Source: GCA-2688265 sp964527395 | GTDB lineage: Archaea > Nanobdellota > Nanobdellia > Woesearchaeales > GW2011-AR9 | Length of the DNA stretch: 64,000 bases | Direction: 5' to 3' | NCBI GenBank assembly: GCA_964527395.1 | Contig: CAZGQD010000001.1 | Location: 1-64,000, forward strand | Shown here: in pieces, positions 41,964 through 50,120 of the stretch | Layout: each line of letters begins with the position of its first letter | How positions within the stretch are numbered: the stretch's first letter is position 1 | Translations under genes and position numbers: made by a program | The notes under the pieces: generated by a model | What the model saw: the letters and a program-made list of their open reading frames with translations, nothing else | What the model was told of the DNA's origin: nothing | Databases searched by the model: none

Positions 41964-42969
41964 AGGTGTATTTATAATATGGACTATCTTTTGGAATTAT
42001 AATTGGAGGACAGTTATCTCCAAGCGTAGTGATGTGTTCGTCTATGCTTGCTAAAAGAACTTCTAATTTCATGTAATAATGTTCTTTTAATATGTTAATC
42101 TCATACCAGTTCTTTTTTTGCAAAGATTTGTAAAGATTGTATGTTGCCATTATTTCCCACACTTTCAAAAACGTTTCATTCATTTGAGATCTGATGTCTT
42201 CTAGCTCTCTAATTGGCAGTTTACTTAATAATCTTAAGCTAAATGAAAGAAAAGATTCGAGAACTTCTATTATTTTGTTATTTTCTTCTGTCTTTTTAAA
42301 GTTAAAAATAAAATGTTTAATATTTTTTTTCAATAAGTAAATAGAGTCTTCAGTGAATTTATCAAGTAAATTTTGACTAATTAGTAATCGAAGTTTGTAT
42401 GACTCATTTCCAGTTTCAGTATAATGTCTTTCTAATAGTTCTGTAGTTGTAGGAATGTCTTTGAATTCTTCGATAATGTCTGTAATTTTAGTATCATATT
42501 GTTTTGAAGAAGTAATTCCTGTTAAATCAGGATTATATAACACGGCACATTGACCATACAAGAACCATCCATATGGAACATTGTTCTCTTCAGTTGATTT
42601 AATTAACTTAACAAGAATTTTCTGCCTGAAAGTTTTTCCGAGTTTTCTATGTGGCACAATTTTTGACCAAATTTCTTCAATTCGTTTTAAAAGTTGCTTT
42701 GTTCTATGTTCTTGCTCTTGAGTAATTGGAAGTCCCATCAAAGTATCTTTTCGTGGTTTGATAAACCCTGTGGTACCAATGCTAAAATATTCTTTTCCAT
42801 TTTTGATAGATGATTTAACTAGGTTGATTTTAGAAAGTACTGAAATTGTTTTTTTGACTGTTTCCCAATTAATATCTGTTGCTTTCGCTACTTGGTGAAT
42901 AGTTTTTGGATTTTTTTTGAGTGTTTCTACTACTTTTTCGAATAATTTTTCTCTAGTTTGTCGTGCCAT
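41932..42969 (-). CDS. Winged-helix transcription regulator
   Basis: 345 residues. The N-terminal 65 residues are a winged helix (LKKNPKTIHQVAKATDINWETVKK in pieces, SVLSKINLVKSSIKNGKEYF). The remaining 280 residues are helical and unrecognised, and may sense a signal or dimerise. A palindrome of the form GTGTT-N4-AACAC flanked by T and A runs lies 18 bp upstream of its start and probably serves as its own operator. Confidence 0.75.
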   Translation of the reverse strand: MARQTREKLFEKVVETLKKNPKTIHQVAKATDINWETVKKTISVLSKINLVKSSIKNGKEYFSIGTTGFIKPRKDTLMGLPITQEQEHRTKQLLKRIEEIWSKIVPHRKLGKTFRQKILVKLIKSTEENNVPYGWFLYGQCAVLYNPDLTGITSSKQYDTKITDIIEEFKDIPTTTELLERHYTETGNESYKLRLLISQNLLDKFTEDSIYLLKKNIKHFIFNFKKTEENNKIIEVLESFLSFSLRLLSKLPIRELEDIRSQMNETFLKVWEIMATYNLYKSLQKKNWYEINILKEHYYMKLEVLLASIDEHITTLGDNCPPIIIPKDSPYYKYTSKARQENRSQ

Positions 42970-42986
42970 CTTAGAACCATCTCTCC

Positions 42987-43013
42987 TTTTTTTGTGTTAT
43001 TAAACACAAAAAA
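42987..43013. promoter_or_regulatory. Palindromic operator upstream of the winged-helix regulator
   Basis: Runs of T and A flank GTGTT-atta-AACAC with dyad symmetry. Position next to the start of the regulator indicates autoregulation. The rest of the gap to 43265 is AT-rich with no gene I can support. Confidence 0.6.
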
Positions 43014-43265
43014 TGAAGTTATAGATATAAATGTTTGTATTTTTTTACTTAATTCATTATTTTTTAATAATTTTGAATGATGATTAATCTAGAATTAATT
43101 TAAAAATGGAATAATTTTCACAAAAAGAACATAAATTTTACTAAAATATTAAATTATTTCTTTTAAATTTATGCAAAAGTGTAAACTGTTCTGTTTTTAT
43201 GAATAAAGCTTATAAAGAGAAAAGACCCTGGTGGGACTTAAGCAAAGAAATAAGTTGCAACTGTC

Positions 43266-45455
43266 CTACTCCAGCGGTACGCCAGTCCAAAGTGTCCAAT
43301 CTTCTGAAGGAGAGTAAGAACCGAAGACGAAGTAAGGAGGATGACCTTGACCCATATGGTTGTAATGAATAGCGCTCCATTTCTTGCCGCCGTAACCTGT
43401 GAAACCTTTGCCAGTACCAGTTACGTGAGCTCCGAAAAGATCCCAGGTTTTTTGGACACTACGCCAACCACCTTGATCAAGAGTGAAGTCTGCACCAGGT
43501 TCTACGATTAATTCGCCATCGTAGCCGTTTTCTTTAAGAATTTCAACCATTCTCTTGATTGGAGCAATACCTTCGCCTGGAGCTAAATGTTCGTCTTGGT
43601 AGCCGTAATTATCATCTAAGTGAACGTGACCTACAACATCTGCTTTAGCTAGCTTTTCTGTCATATCTAGCATCCAACCTTGAAATATTTTATTGTTTTC
43701 GTCTGGAGATTTTGAGGTGTCGTCTTTGAAGTATTTACGCCACATGTTCATATGACCAACATCGAATGTCATGGAAATGGTTTTTCTAGCAGCTTGTTTA
43801 GCTTTTTCATCGTTATAACCAAAAGCAGCTTGGAGTTGTTTTGCCATGGATTTTCTAGAATTTGTAACTAGTTCAATAATTTCGTCAGGGTGAGCACCGT
43901 GAGCTTCTGGAAAGAGGTTTTCCATTGCAACCATAAGGTTCTTTTTTAGTTTTCCTTTGCTTTTTAGTTGTTCACTTTGACGCCAAGCAAATACGCCTGC
44001 TTGACCATAAGCATCGTATGCTTCTTGAAGAGCGTAAGTTCTACCACTTTGAATGTTTCTTGCAGTTTCCATTTGTTCTTCTGATTGTGACCATTGTCCA
44101 GCAGCTGCATCTTGAGCTTGGTTTATGGCAGATTTGATGTTTTGCATCTCTTTTTCAATAATTGCAGTAGGCATTTTTTTGTCAGGAGTTACTAAGCCTA
44201 ATTGTTCAGATTGGAGTGCAGTTACTTGTTTTTCGTATCTCCATTTTTCTTCTGGACTTGTTGCTTCTTCTATTTTTTTGTAGAGTTCTTTTGCTTCTTT
44301 TAGTTTTTTGAGTCTTTGAATATTCTCTTCATAATCTCTAGAATATTGGAAAGCGAAAGCTCTGGAGTTAGCTGCGTTTGTTTCTAAGGAAGATATGATA
44401 TAAGCTTCTTCAGGCATAACTTTGACATCTTCTACTGATTCTGCGTCTTTGAATCTATACCAAAGGTCAGATTTCCATTTAGGGTTATTTTTGTCTTTTT
44501 GGTATTCTTTCCAGAAATGTTTTGCATCTTTAGTCATTTCTTTTGCTTCTATTTCAAGGTCAGGCCAGCCTAATTGTTCAATTTTAAAGATGTTGTTTTT
44601 CTTGTCCCAAACAGGGATTCTGTTAGCTCTTTCTAATTTATTTCCCCAATAATCAATATAGTCTCCTCTTCTCACTGTGTTACCATGTTCGTCAGTGTAG
44701 GAGTCTTTTTTACCTTGCTTATCCCATTGATCATCAGTTTCACTATACCTTTTCCAAACAGGACGACTAATTGTTTTTCCTTTCCTTGCTTGTTGTACGA
44801 TTGAGCCTGTTCTAGTGTCAATTATATCGTAAGTTCCACGTTTTTCTTCTTCATCGTACATCTCGAATCTACCTTTCCATTTACCTTTAGTGTTCCAATC
44901 TGCGTCACTTACTGGACGGTTAAATTCTCCAGTATGTACTACAACTGGACCACCTTCAGCAACATCTGCTGCGAACTCAATTGCACGTTTGATCTCTTGA
45001 ATTGACATAACTTTTTGTTCTTTTGAGAAGTTACCTTGACGATCTTTACCAGCAAGTCCAGCTACACCTACACTAGTGTGTAAGGTCCAATCTACTCTGT
45101 TTGCTCGAGCTTTTTCTCTTAATGCTTGACGTTGTTTTTTACCGTACATACCAGCAGTATGGCCTTGACCGGAACCTTTACCCATACCAAAAAAACCTAA
45201 TTCTAATACTTTTTGTCCAGAATGAATTTTACTCATAGTTGCTGGTAAATTTGGTACTGGACCTAAACCAAAACTCATACCAAAATCACCTGCGGAAACT
45301 CCTACATCACCTGTAGCTTTTGGGCTTCCATGATCATGTCCGCAATCGTGACCACCACCACCTGAGCTATGTCCATGACCATGATCGCCTTCTCTGTCCA
45401 TAGAACTAGCGTAACCTGTTTCGAATTCAAAATTATTATTACCAAATACAACCAT
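43266..45455 (-). CDS. Large TIM-barrel (xylose isomerase/AP endonuclease 2-like) protein with insertion and His-rich head
   Basis: 729 residues, more than twice a normal barrel of this class. Residues about 19-47 are His/Gly-rich (DHGHGHSSGGGGHDCGHDHG), a likely metal-binding tail. Barrel strands with metal ligands appear at VVVHTGEF, ISMTFDVGHMN, GHVHLDDNYG followed by DEHLAPGEG, and ELIVEPG. Between the first and second halves lie about 330 residues of Lys/Glu/Trp-rich, helical sequence. The fold suggests a sugar isomerase/epimerase or a nuclease; I cannot choose. A 15-bp periodic array stands upstream of its start. Confidence 0.75.
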   Translation of the reverse strand: MVVFGNNNFEFETGYASSMDREGDHGHGHSSGGGGHDCGHDHGSPKATGDVGVSAGDFGMSFGLGPVPNLPATMSKIHSGQKVLELGFFGMGKGSGQGHTAGMYGKKQRQALREKARANRVDWTLHTSVGVAGLAGKDRQGNFSKEQKVMSIQEIKRAIEFAADVAEGGPVVVHTGEFNRPVSDADWNTKGKWKGRFEMYDEEEKRGTYDIIDTRTGSIVQQARKGKTISRPVWKRYSETDDQWDKQGKKDSYTDEHGNTVRRGDYIDYWGNKLERANRIPVWDKKNNIFKIEQLGWPDLEIEAKEMTKDAKHFWKEYQKDKNNPKWKSDLWYRFKDAESVEDVKVMPEEAYIISSLETNAANSRAFAFQYSRDYEENIQRLKKLKEAKELYKKIEEATSPEEKWRYEKQVTALQSEQLGLVTPDKKMPTAIIEKEMQNIKSAINQAQDAAAGQWSQSEEQMETARNIQSGRTYALQEAYDAYGQAGVFAWRQSEQLKSKGKLKKNLMVAMENLFPEAHGAHPDEIIELVTNSRKSMAKQLQAAFGYNDEKAKQAARKTISMTFDVGHMNMWRKYFKDDTSKSPDENNKIFQGWMLDMTEKLAKADVVGHVHLDDNYGYQDEHLAPGEGIAPIKRMVEILKENGYDGELIVEPGADFTLDQGGWRSVQKTWDLFGAHVTGTGKGFTGYGGKKWSAIHYNHMGQGHPPYFVFGSYSPSEDWTLWTGVPLE

Positions 45456-45507
45456 CCTAAAGTTTGATTATGAGAAGATGTATATTAATGTATCTTTGAA
45501 TGAAGTT

Positions 45508-45657
45508 AATGGTGCAAAGAATCAAGTTCCAAAAAATTATGCATCAAAGACCCTAAATACAAAGAATCATGACTCAAGGCCTATAGAAACAAAAAAACCA
45601 ATAAAAAAGATTTAACTTTTAGATAATACAACTACAAATACTTCAGTTACAAAGACT
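45508..45657. repeat. 15-bp periodic degenerate array
   Basis: CAAAGA or a close variant recurs at 45515, 45530, 45545, 45560, 45575, 45590, 45605, 45635 and 45650, that is every 15 bp. Units of the type atNNNtcaaagaNtc are degenerate. It sits between the promoter of the TIM-barrel gene and the structured block at 45654. Confidence 0.65.
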
Positions 45658-45805
45658 CCAAAGAAAATGTGTGGGGGGCGTAAAGTGCAGAACAAGAACA
45701 TATTAGTAAGATCAAACGACCCGAAGTGACCAAATGGAGCGAGCGTGGAGAAGAGCCTTTTCGCTAATCGCCCCCATCGAGCAACGTGAGATTTTCTTTG
45801 GAGTC
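45654..45805. ncRNA. Structured element, family B copy 2
   Basis: GACTCCAAAGAAAAT (45654-45668) pairs perfectly with ATTTTCTTTGGAGTC (45791-45805), and inside it GGGGGGCG pairs with CGCCCCC. The 152-nt block shares its nested stem design, the GGAGAAGAGCCT word and CGACC-GARGTGA-like words with the larger block at 10150. It lies between divergent genes. Identity unknown; a structured RNA or a palindromic mobile remnant. Confidence 0.5.
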
Positions 45806-45864
45806 TAAAAGAAGGTTATTTTGTACTTAAATTTTTTATAAAAAGCTATTTTTGAAGGAAAAAT

Positions 45865-46275
45865 ATGGATTTTATACAAATTAGAGATATATTTTATTCA
45901 ATTGATGATGTAAATCATCAAATTATTGTTAAAGGAAGGGCAGAAGGATTAGTTAAGTGTATTGAAGTAATTCAAAGGGAATGTCAAAGTGGACAAGTAA
46001 CAGTTAGAGATGACTTAGCTGAAGAAATAGAACAAATGAGGAGATATGAAATGGGTGAATTGATAGGATACGATTTGTATGGGGAATTAAGTGCTTCTCA
46101 ATTAACTTTTGGGCAATTACATAGGGTTAAATTAGGAGTAGATGTTTTTAGAGATTATGGAGATGAGGCATTGTTTTTCTTATATTTTGCTAACGATTTG
46201 CCAAATGATGATCATGCTTTGAGTTTTTTAAGAGTGAAATCTGTATTTGAAGCAGTTTTGGAGAATAATTATTGA
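45865..46275 (+). CDS. Unknown soluble protein
   Basis: 136 residues, MDFIQIRDIFYSIDDVNHQ, mainly helical and acidic, no membrane segment, no recognised motif. A TATA-like tttttataaaaag lies about 30 nt upstream. Convergent with the coiled-coil gene at 46287. Confidence 0.6.
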   Translation: MDFIQIRDIFYSIDDVNHQIIVKGRAEGLVKCIEVIQRECQSGQVTVRDDLAEEIEQMRRYEMGELIGYDLYGELSASQLTFGQLHRVKLGVDVFRDYGDEALFFLYFANDLPNDDHALSFLRVKSVFEAVLENNY

Positions 46276-46286
46276 TAAATTATAGT

Positions 46287-46973
46287 TTATACTTTGTAAT
46301 GTTCTTGCATTGATTTTTCTTCTTTGGCTTGGATATACATAGAACTAGTTTTTTCTTTAAGGCTTAAAGATACACTCGCCATGATTTCTGCAGTTTTGTT
46401 GAATGAATAGTTACCAGCTTCAACATCTTGGACTTTTTGTTCTATAGCTGAACCTAAATTGTACATTTGAGTTTGTTCTTCTGGACTGACATAACCTTTT
46501 TGAGTTGCTGCAGCGTAAATTCCTTGCATTTCTGTGTAAAGAGTTTGAATTGGGATTAGAGATAGTTGGCCAATTTGGTCTGCTCTGTAAGCTGCTGGAA
46601 GTGCTCCAATCTGTCCTGGATGAATTGGGATTGATTCGTTTGCTAATTGTTCATCTAAGGATTCAGCTTGTTTCTTTTTTACTTTTGATTCTATAGATTC
46701 TTCAGTGTAATTTTCAGTAGTGTCCGATGTACTTGTTTTGATACCACGTTGGGTTTCTATGATCAATTTTGCTTCAGCTGAAACATTAGTGGTATCTCTA
46801 GTTGCAACCTGAGGGATAGGAACTTTTTCTTCTTCTTCCTCAACTTTTCTGACTTCTTGTTCAGCTTCTTTGATCTCTTCTTTTAGTTTTTTGATCTCAG
46901 CTTCTTTTTGTTTTTCGAGCTTTTCTAGATCTTCTTTACGTTTAAGAGCATCAATTTGTTTGCCTTCTGACAT
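46287..46973 (-). CDS. Coiled-coil protein of unknown function
   Basis: 228 residues. The first 65 are an almost continuous Lys/Glu coiled coil (EDLEKLEKQKEAEIKKLKEE and on), followed by a disordered Thr/Ser/Glu segment and a C-terminal helical domain (GQLSLIPIQTLYTEMQGIYAAA, SFNKTAEIMASVSLSL). It could be a scaffold. It shares strand and neighbourhood with the 464-residue protein, separated by about 130 bp. Confidence 0.68.
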   Translation of the reverse strand: MSEGKQIDALKRKEDLEKLEKQKEAEIKKLKEEIKEAEQEVRKVEEEEEKVPIPQVATRDTTNVSAEAKLIIETQRGIKTSTSDTTENYTEESIESKVKKKQAESLDEQLANESIPIHPGQIGALPAAYRADQIGQLSLIPIQTLYTEMQGIYAAATQKGYVSPEEQTQMYNLGSAIEQKVQDVEAGNYSFNKTAEIMASVSLSLKEKTSSMYIQAKEEKSMQEHYKV

Positions 46974-47105
46974 AGTAAGGTCTAGAAATGCTAATACTAT
47001 AAAAAGTTATTATCTCTAAATGACAATAATTTAGAAAAATGTATATGTTGTATTTGTTTTTGAGAAAGATTGAATGAAAAATTGTCCAGAGATTTCGAGC
47101 AAAGC

Positions 47106-48500
47106 TTACCAAGTTATCATCCTATGGGACTTCTTAAAGTAACGATAGGTTCCCCAAGCAACTCTTTTTGCATAGGCTCCATCTTTGTCATTTTCGTCTT
47201 TTTTTTCATTTGATTTATTGGTTTTTTGTTTAGGTGGAGGGAGAAAATCACCGAAAAGTTTGTGAATAAAAGGTCTATTATCTTTCCATTTTTCTTTTTT
47301 TGATTCTAGATTCTCTTTTGGTTCTTTTCCTTCAATTTTACCTTTTGATTCTAAATAATATCTCTCTAATTCATCACCTAAGCCTTTCATAGCTTGGATA
47401 ACAGATTGAGATACATCTCCTAGAAGGTATAAGTTCTCTTTTTCTTTCATTTTTTTGTATTTTTTGATTTCTTCTTTAGTCCAATTGTAGGCTCTAAAAG
47501 TTAAATCTACTCTTCCAACGTGAACTGGACCTCTTTGGTATCCTTCTTGAACGAATTTCATGTGAGGAGTTGTTCTATAATTCCATGAAACTAAAACACA
47601 GCCTTGTTCTTCATCATGGTGGCCAATTACTTCAATGTCTGTTCTACTACTTTCAAAAGCAGAAACAAGGTCTACAGAATCTTGATGTTCAGCTTTTAAA
47701 TGGAGTCTTTGCACGTTTTTTAGATAAGGTTTGATCCAAGTCATATACATCTGAATTATATCATAGTGTTGTCCTAAATATTTTAGTTGGAATTCACGTC
47801 TGTTTTTGTGCTCTTTGTATGTTCTTTTTTTCCATTCCATGAAGTGTCTTAAATGTCTTTTTAAAACCCTTAGAACAGCTTGGTTAAAATCAGTTAAACC
47901 ATCAACAAAATCTTCCATTTCGTCTTTGTTATTAAATGGAGGAGCATCGAAGAAAAGGTCAGGTAATGCTACGAATTCTAATTGGGAAGCCATACCAAAT
48001 ACAGAACTTGGACTTTTACCACCACCTTGAACTAGATCTACAAAAATACCTTTCAAAGTAATTTCGTCAGCGTTCTTCCTATCTTTTAGAGGTTTGTCTA
48101 TTTGTTTAAATGAACCCTTGTAGTAAGCTACTCTTTCATCAATGATTCTTAGTTCTCTAACCATCTGAAAGAGTTCTTTTACCATTTTTCCAACTGTAGC
48201 TAAGAATTGTGAAATTTTGTCTTGTTGTACACCTAATCTTTGTTGTGTCATACCAAAAAAGGCTGAATTTTCTGAAGCTGAGAAACTGTCTTCAACTTTG
48301 ATTACTTTAGAATAGAACTTTTTTCTGAATTCGTTAACTACCCAATAATATGGTTCTTCAATAGAAAGGTCTGGCATTTCGTAGACTAATTTATATCTTT
48401 TAAGGCATTTAGGGTATCCTGTTTTTTCGAATCTAGCGTCTACTGTTTCAGCGTACTCTTCCTCGAAACCGAATTCTTTTAGAAGTTCTGAACGTACCAT
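47106..48500 (-). CDS. Unknown DPANN-type conserved protein
   Basis: 464 residues, mixed composition, no signal or TM. A helical N-terminal two-thirds (KISQFLATVGKMVKELFQMV, FNQAVLRVLKRHLRHFMEWKKRT) is followed by a strand-rich section (IEVIGHHDEEQGCVLVSWNYR) and a Lys/Glu/Asn low-complexity tail. I have no family name for it. Together with the 228- and 729-residue proteins it may form a lineage-specific cluster. Confidence 0.68.
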   Translation of the reverse strand: MVRSELLKEFGFEEEYAETVDARFEKTGYPKCLKRYKLVYEMPDLSIEEPYYWVVNEFRKKFYSKVIKVEDSFSASENSAFFGMTQQRLGVQQDKISQFLATVGKMVKELFQMVRELRIIDERVAYYKGSFKQIDKPLKDRKNADEITLKGIFVDLVQGGGKSPSSVFGMASQLEFVALPDLFFDAPPFNNKDEMEDFVDGLTDFNQAVLRVLKRHLRHFMEWKKRTYKEHKNRREFQLKYLGQHYDIIQMYMTWIKPYLKNVQRLHLKAEHQDSVDLVSAFESSRTDIEVIGHHDEEQGCVLVSWNYRTTPHMKFVQEGYQRGPVHVGRVDLTFRAYNWTKEEIKKYKKMKEKENLYLLGDVSQSVIQAMKGLGDELERYYLESKGKIEGKEPKENLESKKEKWKDNRPFIHKLFGDFLPPPKQKTNKSNEKKDENDKDGAYAKRVAWGTYRYFKKSHRMITW

Positions 48501-48596
48501 CCTTTATTTTGGAAGAATGTTTTAGTATATATTGTTTACGGGTGTTTGGCGTTTTTTTCGAAAAAGTTATTACTCTTGATATGCTTTTGGTTTGTC

Positions 48597-48758
48597 ATGG
48601 AAGAAATATTTGAAGAAAAAGAGAGAAAATTGAAAAACAAGGGAATAATGAGTGCTTTTGGTCTTCTGAAGGATAAGAATATTGATGCGCAGAAAATTAA
48701 GGATGAAATTCGGGAAGAAGAGATTATTTCTGAGAGACGAAAATATAAAGATTGCTGA
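48597..48758 (+). CDS. Very small helical charged protein
   Basis: 53 residues from ATG 48597: MEEIFEEKERKLKNKGIMSAFG, then IDAQKIKDEIREEEIISERR. Composition is like VapB/AbrB-independent small antitoxins, but there is no toxin next to it. Its end overlaps the convergent methyltransferase gene by 35 bp. Upstream in-frame sequence is hydrophobic and not convincing as coding. Confidence 0.45.
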   Translation: MEEIFEEKERKLKNKGIMSAFGLLKDKNIDAQKIKDEIREEEIISERRKYKDC

Positions 48759-49401
48759 TAATTTTAATAGTTGTGTTTGGAAAAAGGTTTTTTATAGTGT
48801 TTAGCCATTGTTCTTTCGTATATTTTTGTATCTCTTGAGTTTGATGTAATGGAGATACGCCTGTTTTTGATAGAACTGTAACTAAAGTTCCGTTTGCTTT
48901 GAGGATTCTTTTTGCTTCTTGGAGAAGATTGTTTGGATTATTTAAATAGTTTAAAAGGAAAATTGCTGTAATAATGTTGAATTCATTGTCTTTTATTGGT
49001 ATTTTGTTGTTGCTGTTGTTTGTTTTGTTTAAATCAAATTTGATCTTGTTTTCTATATTGTCGTTGAACTTGAGCATTCTTGGGCTAAAATCAATACCTG
49101 TGTGTGAATCTATGTAACTGTAGGCACCGCAACCTAAATCTAGAATTTTTGGAGTTGTATTTGTTTTTGAGTGAATGTTTTTGATGTTGTTTAATTCGTT
49201 TTTGATTTGTTCTTTTACTTTTTTAGGGATTTTTCTTTGCCAAAGATAGGTTTCTACATTCCAAAATGCTTGTTTGTTATCTGGCCAACCTTTTGCCCAT
49301 GGTATTATTTGTGCTAGAGCTTTGATTTCTTCATTCTTTGTTTGGTTGTATTGGAAATCAATGAGCTTTAGAATGAATTCATCCTCTAGTTTGTTAATCA
49401 T
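48724..49401 (-). CDS. SAM-dependent methyltransferase
   Basis: 225 residues. Motif I PKILDLGCGAYSYID with the Gly-rich loop, motif II acidic residue in THTGIDFSPRML-type sequence, and post-I strand FNIITAIFLLNYL followed by LLQEAKRILKANGTLVTVLS match class I methyltransferases of the UbiE/Methyltransf_11 type. A helical N-terminal domain of 85 residues may bind the substrate, which cannot be predicted. Confidence 0.85.
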   Translation of the reverse strand: MINKLEDEFILKLIDFQYNQTKNEEIKALAQIIPWAKGWPDNKQAFWNVETYLWQRKIPKKVKEQIKNELNNIKNIHSKTNTTPKILDLGCGAYSYIDSHTGIDFSPRMLKFNDNIENKIKFDLNKTNNSNNKIPIKDNEFNIITAIFLLNYLNNPNNLLQEAKRILKANGTLVTVLSKTGVSPLHQTQEIQKYTKEQWLNTIKNLFPNTTIKIISNLYIFVSQK

Positions 49402-49457
49402 TATGATTTGTTTGTTGAGGGAGAAGTTTTTAAAGCTTTATTAACTTCTTTTTGATT

Positions 49458-50111
49458 ATGGTTGATTCGTATGGTTCTGGTTCTGGTGGTTCAGGAGTAT
49501 CTGGAGGAGTGGGTGCTTCTGCTGGAGCTAGGGTTTCTGGAACTGAAGCTGTGCTTTATTCTGTGCCTAAGAAAATGTCAACTGTGTTCTTGTCTAAGTT
49601 TTTGGTACTTGTTTTGCTTTCTGGCTTATTTTATGCTGGAATTTTGTTGAATATCTCATTGTTATCGCTTCGTAGGGCTACTGAGAGTAATGCCAAAATT
49701 GGAGCTTTAATGATAGTGGTGTTCTTGCTATTTTTTGGACTTATTAGTAATTTTGTTAAGGCTAAACATCCAATTGTGTTTTTGCAGACAGGTGTGAAAC
49801 TGTCTAAGCATAAAACTTTGTTGTTTTCAGAGATTAGTAGTGTTGAACGTAAAAGAGGGATTTTTGATAGAATTTTTTCTAGTTATCATTTACGATTGAA
49901 TAAAAAATATGTGCTTGAAGGGATAGATAATTCTGTTGATTTAGAGACTTATTTGAATCAGTTAGTAGCTTATGCACATCAGCAGTCTGCTCAAAGTGGT
50001 TATGGATATTCAAGTCAAATGGGTCAGATGGGTCAGGGTGGATATGGTTCTAGTGGGTCTTATGGTGGTTATGGATCTAATGCTGGTTATGATGGGCAGA
50101 GAAGGTATTGA
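49458..50111 (+). CDS. Two-TM protein with a PH-like middle and Gly/Tyr-rich tail
   Basis: 217 residues. A Gly/Ser/Ala-rich head, two TM helices (FLVLVLLSGLFYAGILLNISLL split; ALMIVVFLLFFGLIS), a small strand-rich cytoplasmic part (IVFLQTGVKLSKHKTLLF, EISSVERKRGIF) resembling bacterial PH domains, and a low-complexity tail of Gly, Tyr, Ser and Gln (GYGSSGSYGGYGS). Such tails can phase-separate or mediate binding. Function unknown. Convergent with the HerA-like gene. Confidence 0.68.
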   Translation: MVDSYGSGSGGSGVSGGVGASAGARVSGTEAVLYSVPKKMSTVFLSKFLVLVLLSGLFYAGILLNISLLSLRRATESNAKIGALMIVVFLLFFGLISNFVKAKHPIVFLQTGVKLSKHKTLLFSEISSVERKRGIFDRIFSSYHLRLNKKYVLEGIDNSVDLETYLNQLVAYAHQQSAQSGYGYSSQMGQMGQGGYGSSGSYGGYGSNAGYDGQRRY

Positions 50112-50120
50112 GTGAGTTTA

